Positions 48,737 through 61,700 of a DNA stretch of 64,000 nt are shown piece by piece. The notes under the pieces were generated by a model that was not told the origin of the DNA, ran no database searches, and was given only the letters and a program-made list of their open reading frames with translations. The DNA comes from Lethocerus indicus. Lineage: Eukaryota; Arthropoda; Insecta; Hemiptera; Belostomatidae. Every line of letters starts with the position of its first letter. Position 1 is the first letter of the stretch. Location: positions 1,426,001-1,490,000 of the forward strand of contig JACDQD010000103.1 of assembly GCA_019843655.1 (NCBI GenBank). The letters are read 5' to 3'. A program made the translations under genes and the position numbers.

Positions 48737-50006
48737 AGTCCTCGCGGGCGACAGAATGAAATATTCAAACCGGAAACATGATTTACCGACTCGGAAGGGG
48801 AGGAAGTCAAAAGTAGAAAAATAACGCCCAAATCGGGATTTATGGGATCTGAAATTTTGTCTACTGCCGTGACCAACATGAAAATCGAGAGAGTGAAGAA
48901 TAATCACCCAATGAATTACAATTTTGTTTCCCTTGAACTTAAAACTGAAAGTGAAACAAAGGTCCTAAAACAAATAGTTTTGGATCTGATTTCTTAAAAA
49001 TAATCACCATAATATGGTTTCTAATTGTTTTCTTTTTTTTATTGACCATACAGTTAAAATCAGTGATTAATTCGTCGTTTCGGCGTTACATTTCTGACTG
49101 ATTCAAGGATCAAGGACTAAAATTTGGCACCTTTAAAGAATTTGATTCTGAGTATTGTAAATTTTAAATGCATTTTAGCGTAAGAAATACAGATCTAATG
49201 ATTGGTACTTTGTTTTCAGGTAAGGAAGAGAGTTACATCAGCCACCCTTTTGATATGTTCCAGTATTTATGCACGAAGCCCACTGGACATTCTATCTGAA
49301 TAAAAGTATATTTTGCGATAATTATAACTCGGAAACGTTACCAGAATATTTATATTGACCGAATTTAATATTATTTCGTTAATTTAATACCGACAGTGTA
49401 AGATTGCGGTATCACAGTGGAGCCGATGTGTGCGCCGTGTGATTTATGGCCCCTGTATGATGAAGTGCGGTTCACAGGGGAACACTAGATCCAACACCGG
49501 ATATCATTCCTCTTACCTTGTCAATTTAGCCCTTATAGAAAATATACAGGAGCGGAAGGACCATTTGAAGTAAAATACGATTTCCCAGATTGATTAACTC
49601 GGCTGTGTAACGAATACACTCCAACGATAATTTGTTATTTCAGTGGCGAAATTCCGCTTGGCAGCCTCAGTGAGATCCAACCTTCCTTAAGTCAGTTTTA
49701 ACCGAAAAACATTTATGGAATTAATGTGTGGGGCTTAATTTTGTGATGTTGAAATATATAATTTGTACAAAAAAATGTCTGTGATAAGTAGAATCGAATT
49801 TATTCGTGTTTATCTCTTAAGAAATATTCAAAATTCTAGCGTGTGGTCTGCCCCCCTGAAAACGACTGGTGAAGCTGGGCCCAAACCGACACAAAGGCAG
49901 TGGCGATGTGTCCGCTCGGCTAAACCAATAATGCGTCCAGTGAACATTTGCTGGGGGACATTAACCGCGTCGGTCAACTCTGAAAGCAATCGGTCGGTGT
50001 AGCCAA

Positions 50007-50047
50007 TGTGTGCGTGCGTGCGTCCGTGTGCGTGTGCGTGCGTGTGA
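50007..50047. repeat. (TGCG)n / (TG)n imperfect microsatellite
   Basis: Alternating purine-pyrimidine TGTGTGCGTGCGTGCG units with one CCG interruption. This composition favours Z-DNA. Confidence -1.
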
Positions 50048-50456
50048 GGCCGGTCTAAATTCGTTATCCCCGCAGGGACCACTCACCACCGGCCCCCGGG
50101 GCACAAGCCTCAAATCCACTTACCGAAACCGCTCTTGAACATTCTTATTTCATCGCCGACAACGACCCGGTCGTTCACTCCGCTTGCAAATTGCGCTCGA
50201 TTTCGACAAAGAACTAAGTGTTTGCTCGTTATTTCGAGTCGAATCATTCATTGATAAATACGGGCATACATTATCTGAACCGAGCACTTCTGATATTACC
50301 GGCAAGTATTACAGTGTAACGTTTTTGAACGTGTTTGAATTATCTTAAGCCATTAGCGGGCAAGGGGAGATTGGAGATGAACTCTCGGTGACAGGGGAGC
50401 TCTCTCGAAGAGGAGCTCGGACGAAATGCTTTATTCGATCCCGTGTGATGTTTGGG

Positions 50457-50493
50457 CGCCGCTTTGAAAGCGCAGGGGCGTTTGAAAGCGGCG
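50457..50493. repeat. GC-rich hairpin next to the (CT)n tract
   Basis: CGCCGCTTT (50457-50465) and AAAGCGGCG (50485-50493) form a perfect 9-bp stem around a 19-nt loop. TTTGAAAGCG occurs twice within it as a direct repeat. Confidence -1.
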
Positions 50494-50503
50494 GCGTTGT
50501 CCC

Positions 50504-50506
<3 letters not shown>

Positions 50507-50569
<63 letters not shown>
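50507..50569. repeat. (CT)n microsatellite, about 31 units
   Basis: Uninterrupted CT dinucleotides, followed by an imperfect CT-rich tail to about 50583. The polypurine strand could adopt H-DNA. Length polymorphism is expected. Confidence -1.
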
Positions 50570-50573
<4 letters not shown>

Positions 50574-51341
50574 TCCTCTCTCTGTATATTTGATAGGTAA
50601 TTACCGTGTGCAGAGCGCCGTGTCCCTTTATCCGTCCACGGCGGGGGCCCCCGTGACCGTCACGCCAGTCTCAACCCGCCCTAATCTCCGCACACCGCCG
50701 GCCTCCAAACGTCGGCGACGAGAAAAGCCACCAGTAAAGGTTTCGGTTCGTTTCCAGTATTTAATTCACCAAAACTATCAGTTAGGTTAGGATATATTAC
50801 GCTGAAAATTTTCCGGGATGATTAACAATATTAACAGGACCGAGCGCCGAAAACTGTCAAAATGTTCTGCACATGACAACGTCAAAAATATATTAATTTC
50901 TGGAAATATTACAATATTCCGGGGGGTCCGATTCAACAATTTTTTGTACAGTGCTACCGAGCCAATAATGCCGAACAGACCAAAAATCAGTCACGTTGTG
51001 GCATGATACCTAAAAACGGTTGGCTGATTCGTCAACATCTTTTGATGTAAAAGAAGTCTCAGTCTTCCTGAAATGTGTAACTTACTGGATTCCGGACAAA
51101 CAGACAAAGACCGCTGGAGTATTATTAATATATATTCTTCATTTTATTTCCAGATATATTTTATTAGCCCCGAATATATATGTGGATGGTCCAGAATAAA
51201 ACTATACGGCGTAAACTTGTGTTGAGAAGGGCCTGACACGTTGTACCGTCCGGCTATCAGGCCGGGGAATGTTTAAATTCCGGAAAAGAATGGTCGGTGT
51301 GATCAGATCTAGGTTTTGTTGTAGACCCAGACCTCTGCCCC

Positions 51342-51358
51342 TGTGTGTGTGTGTGTGT
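51342..51358. repeat. (TG)n microsatellite
   Basis: Short TG repeat of about 17 bases followed by TATATGCG. Confidence -1.
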
Positions 51359-52793
51359 ATATGCGTAACTTTTCGCCCGTGTCTGTGTGTATACCGACGG
51401 CCCTTTGATGTCGCGCCAGGTCGATACTCTCTACGCCGTCTCCGCGACGTGTTCCCCCCCTTATGCGGTCCTAAACGTCACGAATATATTGTATCGGAAA
51501 ATACTTTTCCCTCGAATTTCCTCTGAACGGTATCCGATTAATATAAATGATTAGGTGGAATTGATCAAATATTTTATCAGACAAAGTAATCCCTTCCTCG
51601 GATATAACCTTTATAAAAACTAAACAGGGAAATCCGCAGTGTCGACTATTATGGTTTAGTACTTAATATCAAATACAGGCCATAATATTTTGGAAATAAT
51701 AAATAGAACGGGTAACACGGGAACTAATTCAGAATAATAGAGAAATTACGAGAAGAATGTTTCATAACTGCTCAGATCCACTAATCTTCAGTATTCTCCA
51801 CCTATACTCGCTACTGGAGATAATTTTGTACCCGTTTTCAAATTCTTTTTCTATTTCTTGGCCGCATTAATCCCTTGTGTAGTTTTGTAGGAGGACGCAA
51901 TAGAGTTTTACGGCCAACATTTATGGTGAGTTTTATGTTTAACAGGGGAGTCGGCATTTTGCCCCGTACATTCACCTCCGAGCCCTCTTGACAGGTCATG
52001 GAAATAAGCAAAAACAATGTCCTTCTACTCAGTTTTCACCTTTCGTTTCTGTATTTTTCTAGCAAATAAATTAATAATTCTTGATGGATAACGGACTTAT
52101 GAAACGAAGATAATGTCCGGCGGATTGAAAATGGCCAATAAATGAAATTAATAAGCACATGTTATGTCACACATTGTTTGGAAAAGAGACAGCCGAGATA
52201 TCAAATTTTCAATAACAGCCGAACTAATTCCAAAATTTGTTAATTAAAACCGATGGTTATTGTTCAATAACAGATTATTGAAGTCAGAACTTCGCCGTGA
52301 TTGAACAGATGAAACCGGCCATATTCCGTTTTCTAAAACGTACATTAGTGATATATTTATGTTCGTATATTAAATATAAACTATATTGTACAACAAATAA
52401 TTATTTTAACTCTATTTTATCCTCCATTTTAACTCCCCTGTAGTTATTAGAACATTATCTCATACTAGAATGTCTTACCTAATATCCTTAACATGGGCTC
52501 TTAATTCAAATAAATTGAGCGTTTACAAGATATTCACTCGTCTTGGAAGATTTTTCTTCGAGAGGATAATACAAATTATCTTATAACGTTTAGTAGTCTG
52601 CCGGATATTGGATAATGAACGCGCCGTGAACTCAATTATAATGGACAAATAATTGAGCGTATAGGCTTAAAACCAGAATCGACGGCCAGATATTAAAACA
52701 GTTCACCCCCTACCTCGGAGGGAAATTAGCTGGTAAGCGGTTATTAAACAAGTTTCTTAAGATATTAATTTGGCCCTTTCATCAACGTTTCTG

Positions 52794-52828
52794 GAAGTGA
52801 TTAGAGTCAATTTTAGTGGAGACGGGCC
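52794..52828. repeat. Local direct repeat, copy 1
   Basis: A 21-base match starting GAAGTGATTAGAGTC, then three differing bases, then GGAGACG and GGCC. An ATTAATT lies 23 bases upstream. The same arrangement recurs at 53212. Confidence -1.
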
Positions 52829-53211
52829 TCTTAACGTGTCGAGTCTCAACCTCCTCACTCGATGAATAAACCGCGGTTGACGCCAAAATTAATTTCACGC
52901 ATCAATATAATTTTAATATAGTGTAGTGCTCTATTAATATAGATTATTGGTGAGTGTATTTTGCCCCCGAAAAATCCTTTTAATTTCGCTGTTTTATTCC
53001 TGCCGCAAAATCCCGTTTATCCTCCGCAAATACATGTTATTGTATCTGTGGGCCGATGCGGAAACCCTATCGGGATACGGATAAGACCTTAGCGCCGAAA
53101 CAAATACCGCTAATTTCTACTTCATTAAGGAGGGAGCGGGGATGAATCGGCCGTCGAACAACCCTCTCCCCCCTCCACCGTGGCGGGGTTATTAATTCGA
53201 GCCCTTCTGAA

Positions 53212-53247
53212 GAAGTGATTAGAGTCAATTTTCCGGGAGACGTGGCC
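53212..53247. repeat. Local direct repeat, copy 2
   Basis: The same 21 bases starting GAAGTGATTAGAGTC, three differing bases, then GGAGACG, one extra T and GGCC, with ATTAATT 14 bases upstream. The two copies are 418 bp apart in the same orientation. This looks like a diverged local duplication of a 50-60 bp element. Confidence -1.
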
Positions 53248-53426
53248 CCAATAAGACAGGAGGAATACCCCGGGAACGGCCCGCCCCCGCACCTCACCCT
53301 TCGAACCGAAAGATATATTAATAGGATTTTGTAAATTCAATACTTACTTACTGGAGGAGGCTCGGGAAATCGGATATTCATGGAGTCGTGAGCTCGTATA
53401 AATCGGGTTAATCTATTTCCCTTTCT

Positions 53427-53443
53427 CCTTCTTCTTCTTCTTC
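53427..53443. repeat. (CTT)n microsatellite
   Basis: Five or so CTT units inside a longer pyrimidine tract (about 53418-53454). Confidence -1.
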
Positions 53444-54394
53444 CTCTGTTCCCTTTTATTCCTGTCCGGGCTACGGCACAGGTCCGACAAAGGGCGACCC
53501 AACCCCCGGCCCCCCGACCACCCCCATTGTTACCAACTTCTCGATAAAAATACCTCCCACGACCGCCCTACGAGAAATACATTTCATAGCACTTTTTAAC
53601 TCCCGCCGAGTTGAAAATTTCCTGGCCGTAGATCCCCGGAAAAGGTTCACGTCAAACCTAAAGTCGACTGCAAAACGGTAGTTATGACTTCTTATTTCTG
53701 TTTCTGAGCAATAAATAATTTCCATGTTTAACTATAATTTGGTAATCAATTCAACAAAGAAACGCAATAAGGTGGTCATAGACTCCTTCCTGCACCGTAT
53801 CCAGGATTCAGAACCTGTTCAATGAAGACGTTTACTTGAAAATATTGTTCATCGTTTAATAACCGATTGTTATTGCCTGCTGTCCGGAAGAGCTTTACTA
53901 AGAAAATCCGACCAAATATTATAATATTATAGAAAATTGATAGTATGTACACAGGAAATACTGTCTCTTTCTTTGAATGGTCTTGTAATGTAAGTTTTCT
54001 GTGTCGATTATGCGATTGCTCTATGATTAAATCCAGGACTAATGTAGTTACCAAATGAAATATTCAAATGTACAACCGGCTAACAACTGGGCGAATCTTC
54101 TCAATTTCCTGTAGGGAGTCTTCAACACAATTGTCGGAGGAGAACGGCGCGATAAAATTCCGGGAATCCGAATCAAAAACAGTTTTATCTTCCCCGTAGC
54201 CGGGGGGAATACAATTGGCGTTAATCTGCTGTACAAACGGTTTTGTACTTCGGACGTGTTTAAACTGTCCCATTAGATGTGTTTGCTCGAGCCTGAGTCG
54301 GTGCCGCCCGCCCCTCCCACCCAGGCAACCGACGACCGGGCTCTTTCGGTAAACTCGGCTGAGCCGGGGACGAATTATACAAGAAACCCCCAGC

Positions 54395-54415
54395 AGGGAG
54401 GGAGAGAGGGAGGGA
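54395..54415. repeat. 21-bp mirror repeat and G-quadruplex motif
   Basis: The purine run reads the same forwards and backwards (AGGGAGGGAG, A, GAGGGAGGGA), a classic H-DNA layout. It also holds four GGG runs with loops of 1, 5 and 1, matching the usual G-quadruplex pattern. Confidence -1.
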
Positions 54416-57400
54416 GCAAACACGTCCCAGTGTGTGCACTGGAGTCTCGGCCCCTGCGACCTGCTAAATTTAATTGCCTTCCAGTAGTGCACCGGAAGCC
54501 CTCGGCGGAGGGGAAATTTATAGTGGAAATTACTCGGCTTACATTGCAATTACCCCGTTCGGCCTTTTGTAGAAAGAGAGAGAGTGAGTGGGGCGCGCGG
54601 CTCGTCATCGGGACGAATTCGATTACGGAATCCGATTTAGCCGTTAACTTAATTCTGGGACAAGCGTAGAAGTCTGCGAGAAAGGAATCTGAATTTAAAC
54701 CGAGTCACGGCGCCCCGCTTACTAATGTATTTCATTGAATTCTAATACTAAACCGCGAAGACAGTCGTGTAATGCGGTGTAGTATGAAGAGTCGTTTCCC
54801 CGCTTCCATTCAAAACGACCCTTTATTAAGTACACTATTTCTTATTTAGTTAGATTGAATACATAAAAATAAACACTTGTATGCTATAAAGTCCTCTTTC
54901 AAACGGCTTTTATGGTCAGTGGATAACCACACATGTGCGCAGTCTATCACATTGTATTGATATAGAAATGCATAAGAAATTGGTTTCCCTTGTATTTATT
55001 TCTTTGTCTATAACAAATATTCTACGAACATGTATACTTAACGAAATGATTACATAACTAGAATGTCACAGTAATAACCGAGTTAAGGACGATTGAAATC
55101 AATACCTGTTATCTTTCGTATTTCGTTCAATTCTGTTACTAAACCATGGTAGCAGTTTTCTAGTGAAATGTAGTATTATCTGTATATAATAATTTTATTT
55201 ATTATTATTAAATAATAATTTTTAAATACTATAAGCGTGAATTACTTTATATATTTTACACGTGAGTGTAAAACTTAACTCTACCTTGGTTGCGAAGTGT
55301 TTTCAAAGTTATTATTGGACGAATTACACGGCCCAACGTTGAGAAACTGTCTGCCAAGACTATTTGGGGTGGTAGGTGGGGGAGGGTTGATCCATGGGGT
55401 AGATCACTTGAAAAATAGCGACTGCTCCCTTCGGGGGCATCGCTCATTAGCGGATGCTTAATGGACGCATTAAACTAAAGTCCAGAGACAACTTTAATTG
55501 CATTTCCAATTTCACGCGTCATAAATCAGGCCTACTATTCATCACCGGGCGACCGTTTCCCCTAGCTCCATCGACCACCACCTCTTTTTTTATATTTTTC
55601 ACACCATAACTTGACTCCGCACTCATTTCTCTTATCCGAATTCTGATACATTTTTATATTCATATATATTATACATACCATAAATCAAATTACGGTCCAT
55701 TGGCATTTTCTGAATCTGCTGGTTCAAAACAGAAATAGAGTACGTTAAATTAATCTGAACTTAAAAAGCATACATTCTGATTATGACCGAGTCCCTTCTG
55801 TTAAAATTAAAAATTGATTTTTATACTGTACCAATAATAGTCTGAATAATCTATTAATTATATTTTAAGTTAGCCTTAAAATTACTATATAATTTAACTT
55901 TTAAAACCCCTTTAATTAAATATTGGACTCTGTATAATATTCCTTCTGTCTTCCACAGGAGATATCACTAAATAGGAAAGTTGAGTTGGGAATCGATAGC
56001 TATATCTAAGAAGGGCTGAATAAACGGTGCCGGTAGGAGCAGTCAGGCCTTTAATATGCAAAATGCTCGAATCCCATTATATTTATTTTAAAGCCTGATC
56101 CCCGCCTACCGTATTACGTGCAGTTAAATTTTACGTTTCTCCTCTTAATCTGAAAATCCCTCCAATTTACAATAATAGTAAAGAGTACGAGGGGGGTTCC
56201 TGAATGCAATGTGGGAATAATGTGCTCCGGGTAATAATCATTTCATGAATAAGTCCAGCCGAAGTTATATCAGTTAAAATTTAAAAGGCGATGGCGATAT
56301 TTACCATGCAGTACCAATTTGCAATCAGCAATGCGTTTATAGTTTAATTCATTAACGCGAATATGAGTCCACATCAGATCGATGTGTGCTATCGTAGCCT
56401 GTATGCCTAGGATAGAACAAGAGTACAGGAAGATATATCGATTGGTAAAAACCAATAGGGTAATTTTATTTCCAATCATTAAGTAATGAAACGCTCATCA
56501 TTAATCACCATTGTATAATCTTTTATGAACCAAAAAGTAATGATATAGTTGGGAAAACGGTCTTTTTAATTGGGGTTAATTTAATTTTATGTAGATTAAT
56601 ACCGTACTATTTGTAAACTGTCAAAATATTCCTGGAATAATTGCGCCTGGGATAAGTCCAGATTTAGCCCGGTTGACTCCGGTGAACTGAATTCTATTCG
56701 CCGTATCCCGGGTTACCTGAGCACAACGTTATTTCAGTAAGTACCTAAGGTAGAAATCTGGATTGCTAAAATTCGCGTTCCTCTTTTCCGAGAATTCCCG
56801 AAGGCGGAACGGTCGTCCGTATTATTTATCTTCTGATCCCGCACGAGTCAGGGATTTCGACCCGGTCCGAAAATGTATTTCCATTATTCGAGGATTTAGC
56901 TGCCGACTGACTACTGTATGGGCGTTGAGAAACGCTTTTTAAGTTAACAAGCCAAATCCAGACGTCAAATGCTCCGCCAACCGCGAACGCTCCCCGTCGC
57001 GAGATTACAAATAAATAAAGCTACTGGGGGGGCCCGTACTCCGTGTATTGCACGCATGATGAGATTGAGTTCTGACCCGAATATATCAAGAAATTTAATT
57101 TAAGTCATGTCTCAAATGCGAATCCTTTTTCGCAAATCTTCGCTTAATAAGCTGTTTCCAAATAATTGGGCTAACAAAAAAAGCCGTAGTACGTATTTTC
57201 AAAAAGTTGATTTATGTTGAAATTAAGAAAATAAAATACAAAATATAATAATATACAATGAGTATAATAAAAATCCAGTCTCATTAAGGATATTTTTCGT
57301 GTTTGTTAACGATAATTTTTAATTGGTAAATAATCGAGATGCGACCGTAAATTCTAAATTATTCCAATGGGACCGATGTGGATAGTTCACACTTTCTTCC

Positions 57401-57614
57401 CCTCTTCACTGCACTAGGGGAAAGATTGATGACGGGTTAAGTTTTCGTGAAGCGGGAAAAGCAGTTGCTCGAATTCTCAGACAAACCCCGCCTTCGGGGG
57501 CATTGTGAAAGTGTCGGAGGGGGTGGAGGGGAAGGGGGTAAAAGCCACATTACTCAGTTATAACAATGATAATGCCCGGTCTGGATTAAGACCGGCCCGA
57601 CTATTAGCCTTCCG

Positions 57615-57641
57615 ACACACACACACACACACACACACACA
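57615..57641. repeat. (AC)n microsatellite
   Basis: About 27 bases of uninterrupted AC repeats. Confidence -1.
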
Positions 57642-58684
57642 ATAATCAACTATACTATCCGCTTTTAATGCAGCCACTAATGACGTCCTAATAACTCCGG
57701 TTCGTTCTCCTTAAAAGGAAAGTGAAGTCTGTCTTACTTACTTCGTCTAATCTACAACGCATTAATAGGTATACCAATTTTAATCGAATACTGAATAAAC
57801 AATATGACTTACTTGGCCTAAATAATTGATTTGAGTACTTTATTGTCCATATTCGGTCTCTGAGTGTAGCGTGACTATTAACACTAGACACTCTAATTCA
57901 GATACGAGTTCCCCCAGGGAATCACCTTCCCTACAGAAATCACGTTCAGATACCGAATTCGTGCAGTGAATATAACGAGGTGATATGATACCTCAAGTGG
58001 GCATGTATACACCTTCATAGATTTCTATTGTGGTCTGGTTCATGAACCAATTGTCTACGATTCTTGAATTTCATCTGCCTGTCTATTCTTGTAGAAGCAT
58101 AAATGAGCGTATTGTTTCAAATCGAGTAGATGATTCTTTTGAGACGAGTACAAACTTCTCATTTTTTTTTCCAATTACGTTTCATGGATATTTTCAGTTT
58201 ATTACTAGCGGTTTTAAATTATGCACGGCCGCGGGCAAGCAACACAATCGGGGATTGATTAACAAAAGCGGTGGTGGATTGTCGCGATTCGCTACACGCG
58301 TTCGGGAATTGCGGGCGGTCTCAATTTCCCGTGGCGGGGAGGAAAAGTTAATTTGTTGAACAAGGCCCCGTGTTTTTCGGTAGAGTCCAACCGGCCCAAT
58401 CAGCGATTGATCTCGGAGGAGAGCTGGATCCGGCGCTATGACCGTAGTATCGTTAACAAATGCATTCGTTACCGCCGGGGCCGTGCTATATCGGGCGCCC
58501 CTTGAGAAATGGCGCCCTCGACCCGCCGGTGTCACACCCTGATTGATGAGCTATTGATAGCCCGCCTCTGTTTGGAATACGAAACAGGCCGCCGGCTAGC
58601 ACTGTCGGACCTGCCAATCCATAACCCGGATATAACGACCCGAGACTACATATTTATTCACATCGGTTATGTGATCTTTTACGA

Positions 58685-58700
58685 TCGGATTCGAATCCGA
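58685..58700. repeat. Perfect 16-bp palindrome
   Basis: TCGGATTCGAATCCGA is self-complementary with no spacer, at the downstream edge of a GC-rich island. Confidence -1.
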
Positions 58701-61700
58701 AATCATTTAACTTAATCTCTCGTGTCACGTAGACGATTAGGAAAATATTTCTGGGGCAATTAGGAGGAGGAGAATGTCGGAGAAATACATCGAAATAGAG
58801 AGAGCTATGGAATAGTTACACTATTTTCCAGTAAAGTACAGAATAATTAAATCCAAATTAATGGTTGGTTTTTGTTAGCGGTGCTTAAACGTGGAGCATC
58901 CTGTTAGTATACTACACTGCATCTTACAAACTGAATGATACTGAGGACTCCGATAATTCTAAAAGGCCCCCCCCCTTCAAGAGAAAACAAGCGATTAGTC
59001 ACACAAGACAAATGTGTCATCAACACATGTATATATAACTGAATAATGTTCTTAATTAATGTAAATATAGACAGATTTTCTCAAATTTTCCCTCACCACA
59101 TTAATCCTTATTTATTTCATTATTTCTGTGGTATTTTACAATAGTCTAGCTGACTATAAATCCCTGTATGATATGAGAACCGACGATAATTCACAAAGCT
59201 CTTATTCAATCAACGGAACAATAGGAGTCACCGATAGTTGAAACGGGTATTGGCAAATGACGATGAGTTATGAATGCAGTGCCTGAATAGTTTTATAGAA
59301 ATGCCGGTCCACTGATAATAGAGAGATATTACACGGCCAGGTGGCTACCGGCGAGCAGTCGAAGCGGTCATCAGGAAAGCCGATGGCGAATCGGGCTCCA
59401 TTCAGACTTTTTTAGAACTTTAAAAAGGCCCCGCCCGTAAAAGCTAAATTCACTCCCCCTGATTAAAAACGCGTTGCGTTAACAGAAGGGAAGTCCGCGG
59501 CAAAGCTTTTCAGCAGTGCGGATAGGTGTCCGCAATCCGAACCGGAAATATAAATAAACGGAAATAACTCTGACTTAAATTATCAAAAATTTCCTAGTTC
59601 GATTTTATTTCATAGGGTGCAACGTATTTCATTTCATTCAACTACCCTTAAAAATTAGCTCCATCCCGGGGTCAAAAACTGCAAATCCATTGTATACTCA
59701 AAGTAATATACACAGAGGAAATATACAGGCTAATAAGTAATAATATATAAAAACGCTTTATGACTGTCTTGCCGTTTTAGTAAGCAGGATCAGTTTAATA
59801 TGCGGCCAACGTTTGTCCAGCGTATCTGGGTCTCGGCCGCGGCTGTCCTATTTTCGATAGAAGGATTCGATAAGGGCCCGACTTAAAGCGGGGCAATGGG
59901 AAGCCCTGGAACGGAGCAGTTTACCTTTGGGACGAACCGGACTTTGATTAATGGCAACACTCCGCCCCCCGGGTCACTCGCTGCGTTTGTGTACGCGCTC
60001 TCGCCTCTGCGTTCACGCGTTTGGGCGCACGTGTGTGTGTGTGCAGAGGCGGAGGATTCGACTCCCTCCCACGACTGATATCGCGGGGGATTTATTACCC
60101 CATTTATATCTGAGACATTCGCCCCTCCGGGCCACCATTGAGCGTGCCCTCAAGGAGGTCCGCATTTATGACTCCCAGTCAGTCCCTATTTGGACCCTCT
60201 GAATCTATTACAACTGTACTATAGGTGTATAGCAAATAATTTGAAATGGAAATACTCTCGGTGTAAGAATATACAGCCCAATTATAATTTTATGTTGGAT
60301 ACATTTTGAAGTTTCAGAAATGCGTTTTCTGGTCAGGTTACTTGAGCACGACAAATAACGTATAATTGTTTACGTACGTAATGGTAAAATACAATTTGTG
60401 ACATTGATGTTCAGAACTATATTGATTTCCGAACTACATTTGTATGTAATTAAATCGGTAAGAAAAGTGCTGATTCTTGTGTTCAATAAAATATTTTATA
60501 AATTATAAAATTAATAATATTGTAGTATATACAATATATGATTATCACGAAAAAGATCATATTTTAATCGTGTCCGATACGAGTGAATGTTCGTTAAACA
60601 AAAGTTAAAAAAAAATTCACTGCTCGATTAATTACAGATTGGGGTACTTCGCTGAAATTTGGATGAGAAGTGTCTTCTGTGATTAAATCTTATTTAATTT
60701 AATTGTGTAGTGTGGCATTTTATATATTTGTTCACGACAAAATGACCATTTGGAAGTATTTTCGACTATGTTGCAATTAAATACAAAAATGCGGAAGCAT
60801 CCACACAAGTTAACCTGAAATAGAATAAAAACATCCGATGAATACGATCGGCTTCATAGTGTGCCTCCAAACAACTGGCAAAAACTTTTATCATCATTTT
60901 ATTATCACATGGGGAATCGTATAGAATGGCGAACAGATTTATTACACCATTTTTATATCGGGTGTCTTCATAAGGCTTGCTTCCCAACGGATCCAGACTT
61001 TTATGTGTCCCTTTCGTTCAATTTATCATCCGGGATAGCTCGGCAAATACGCTTTAAAAATTTGCCCGCCAGGGAATTCATTTCGTTGCATGAGCTATAG
61101 TTCTGATTTTAACGAGGTTGATAATTTATACGTATTCGCAAAGTCTCCTAAAATTACAGGTATGAAAGAATAACAGATTAGTGGATTAAGTGGCACTTCA
61201 ACACGGTATCGATTCTCGGCGGCTGACCGATTTTTCCTTGTTTTGAAAGTTTATGTTTATTAATAACAATTACTTATTACCTTGTCCGCTCATTAACCAC
61301 TCCGTCTGTTACTGTTCATTACATGATAGAATTCACTAGTGCGCGGAAATAAACCGGAAAACTGGCACCGAATTATTCATGAGTTACCCAGTGTCGGGCT
61401 TATTAGGTTGAGTCAAACTCCGCGGAATAAGTGGGCGATGAGAGGTCAAAGGTAGTCCAATTGAGGAAACGAGCCCGGGGCCGGCTTTAAGCTAAGTTTC
61501 AGAACGCTCTCGGCCGCCAAAGTCGCACAAATTAGGCCGCGAACGCGACTCGCATAAACGGGCTTTGCCCAATCAGTCGTCGGGGCAATATCAGCCCTGA
61601 GATACGAGTTAAATTTGCCCAGCGAGTAGTAATACTCTCTGCTGAATTTCTACGCACGTAGAGGCAAAAAATAACAGCCGGTATAACGACGGATTGTTAG

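Larger units (their letters stand above)
45344..53300. other. Gene-free stretch downstream of the exon, third part
   Basis: Islands at about 45650-45760, 46060-46500, 46980-47340, 47640-47890, 50010-50800, 51200-51530 and 53040-53300. Several microsatellites cluster here ((GT)n, (TGCG)n, (CT)n, (TG)n), and the pair of local direct repeats lies near the end. No recognisable gene. Confidence -1.

Noticed and set aside
50388..50790. Frames with long Ser-Leu repeats
   Set aside because: Readthrough of the (CT)n microsatellite at 50507-50569 in two frames.
54064..54549. 161-codon minus-strand frame
   Set aside because: Overlaps open frames on the opposite strand in a GC-rich island and has no recognisable domain.
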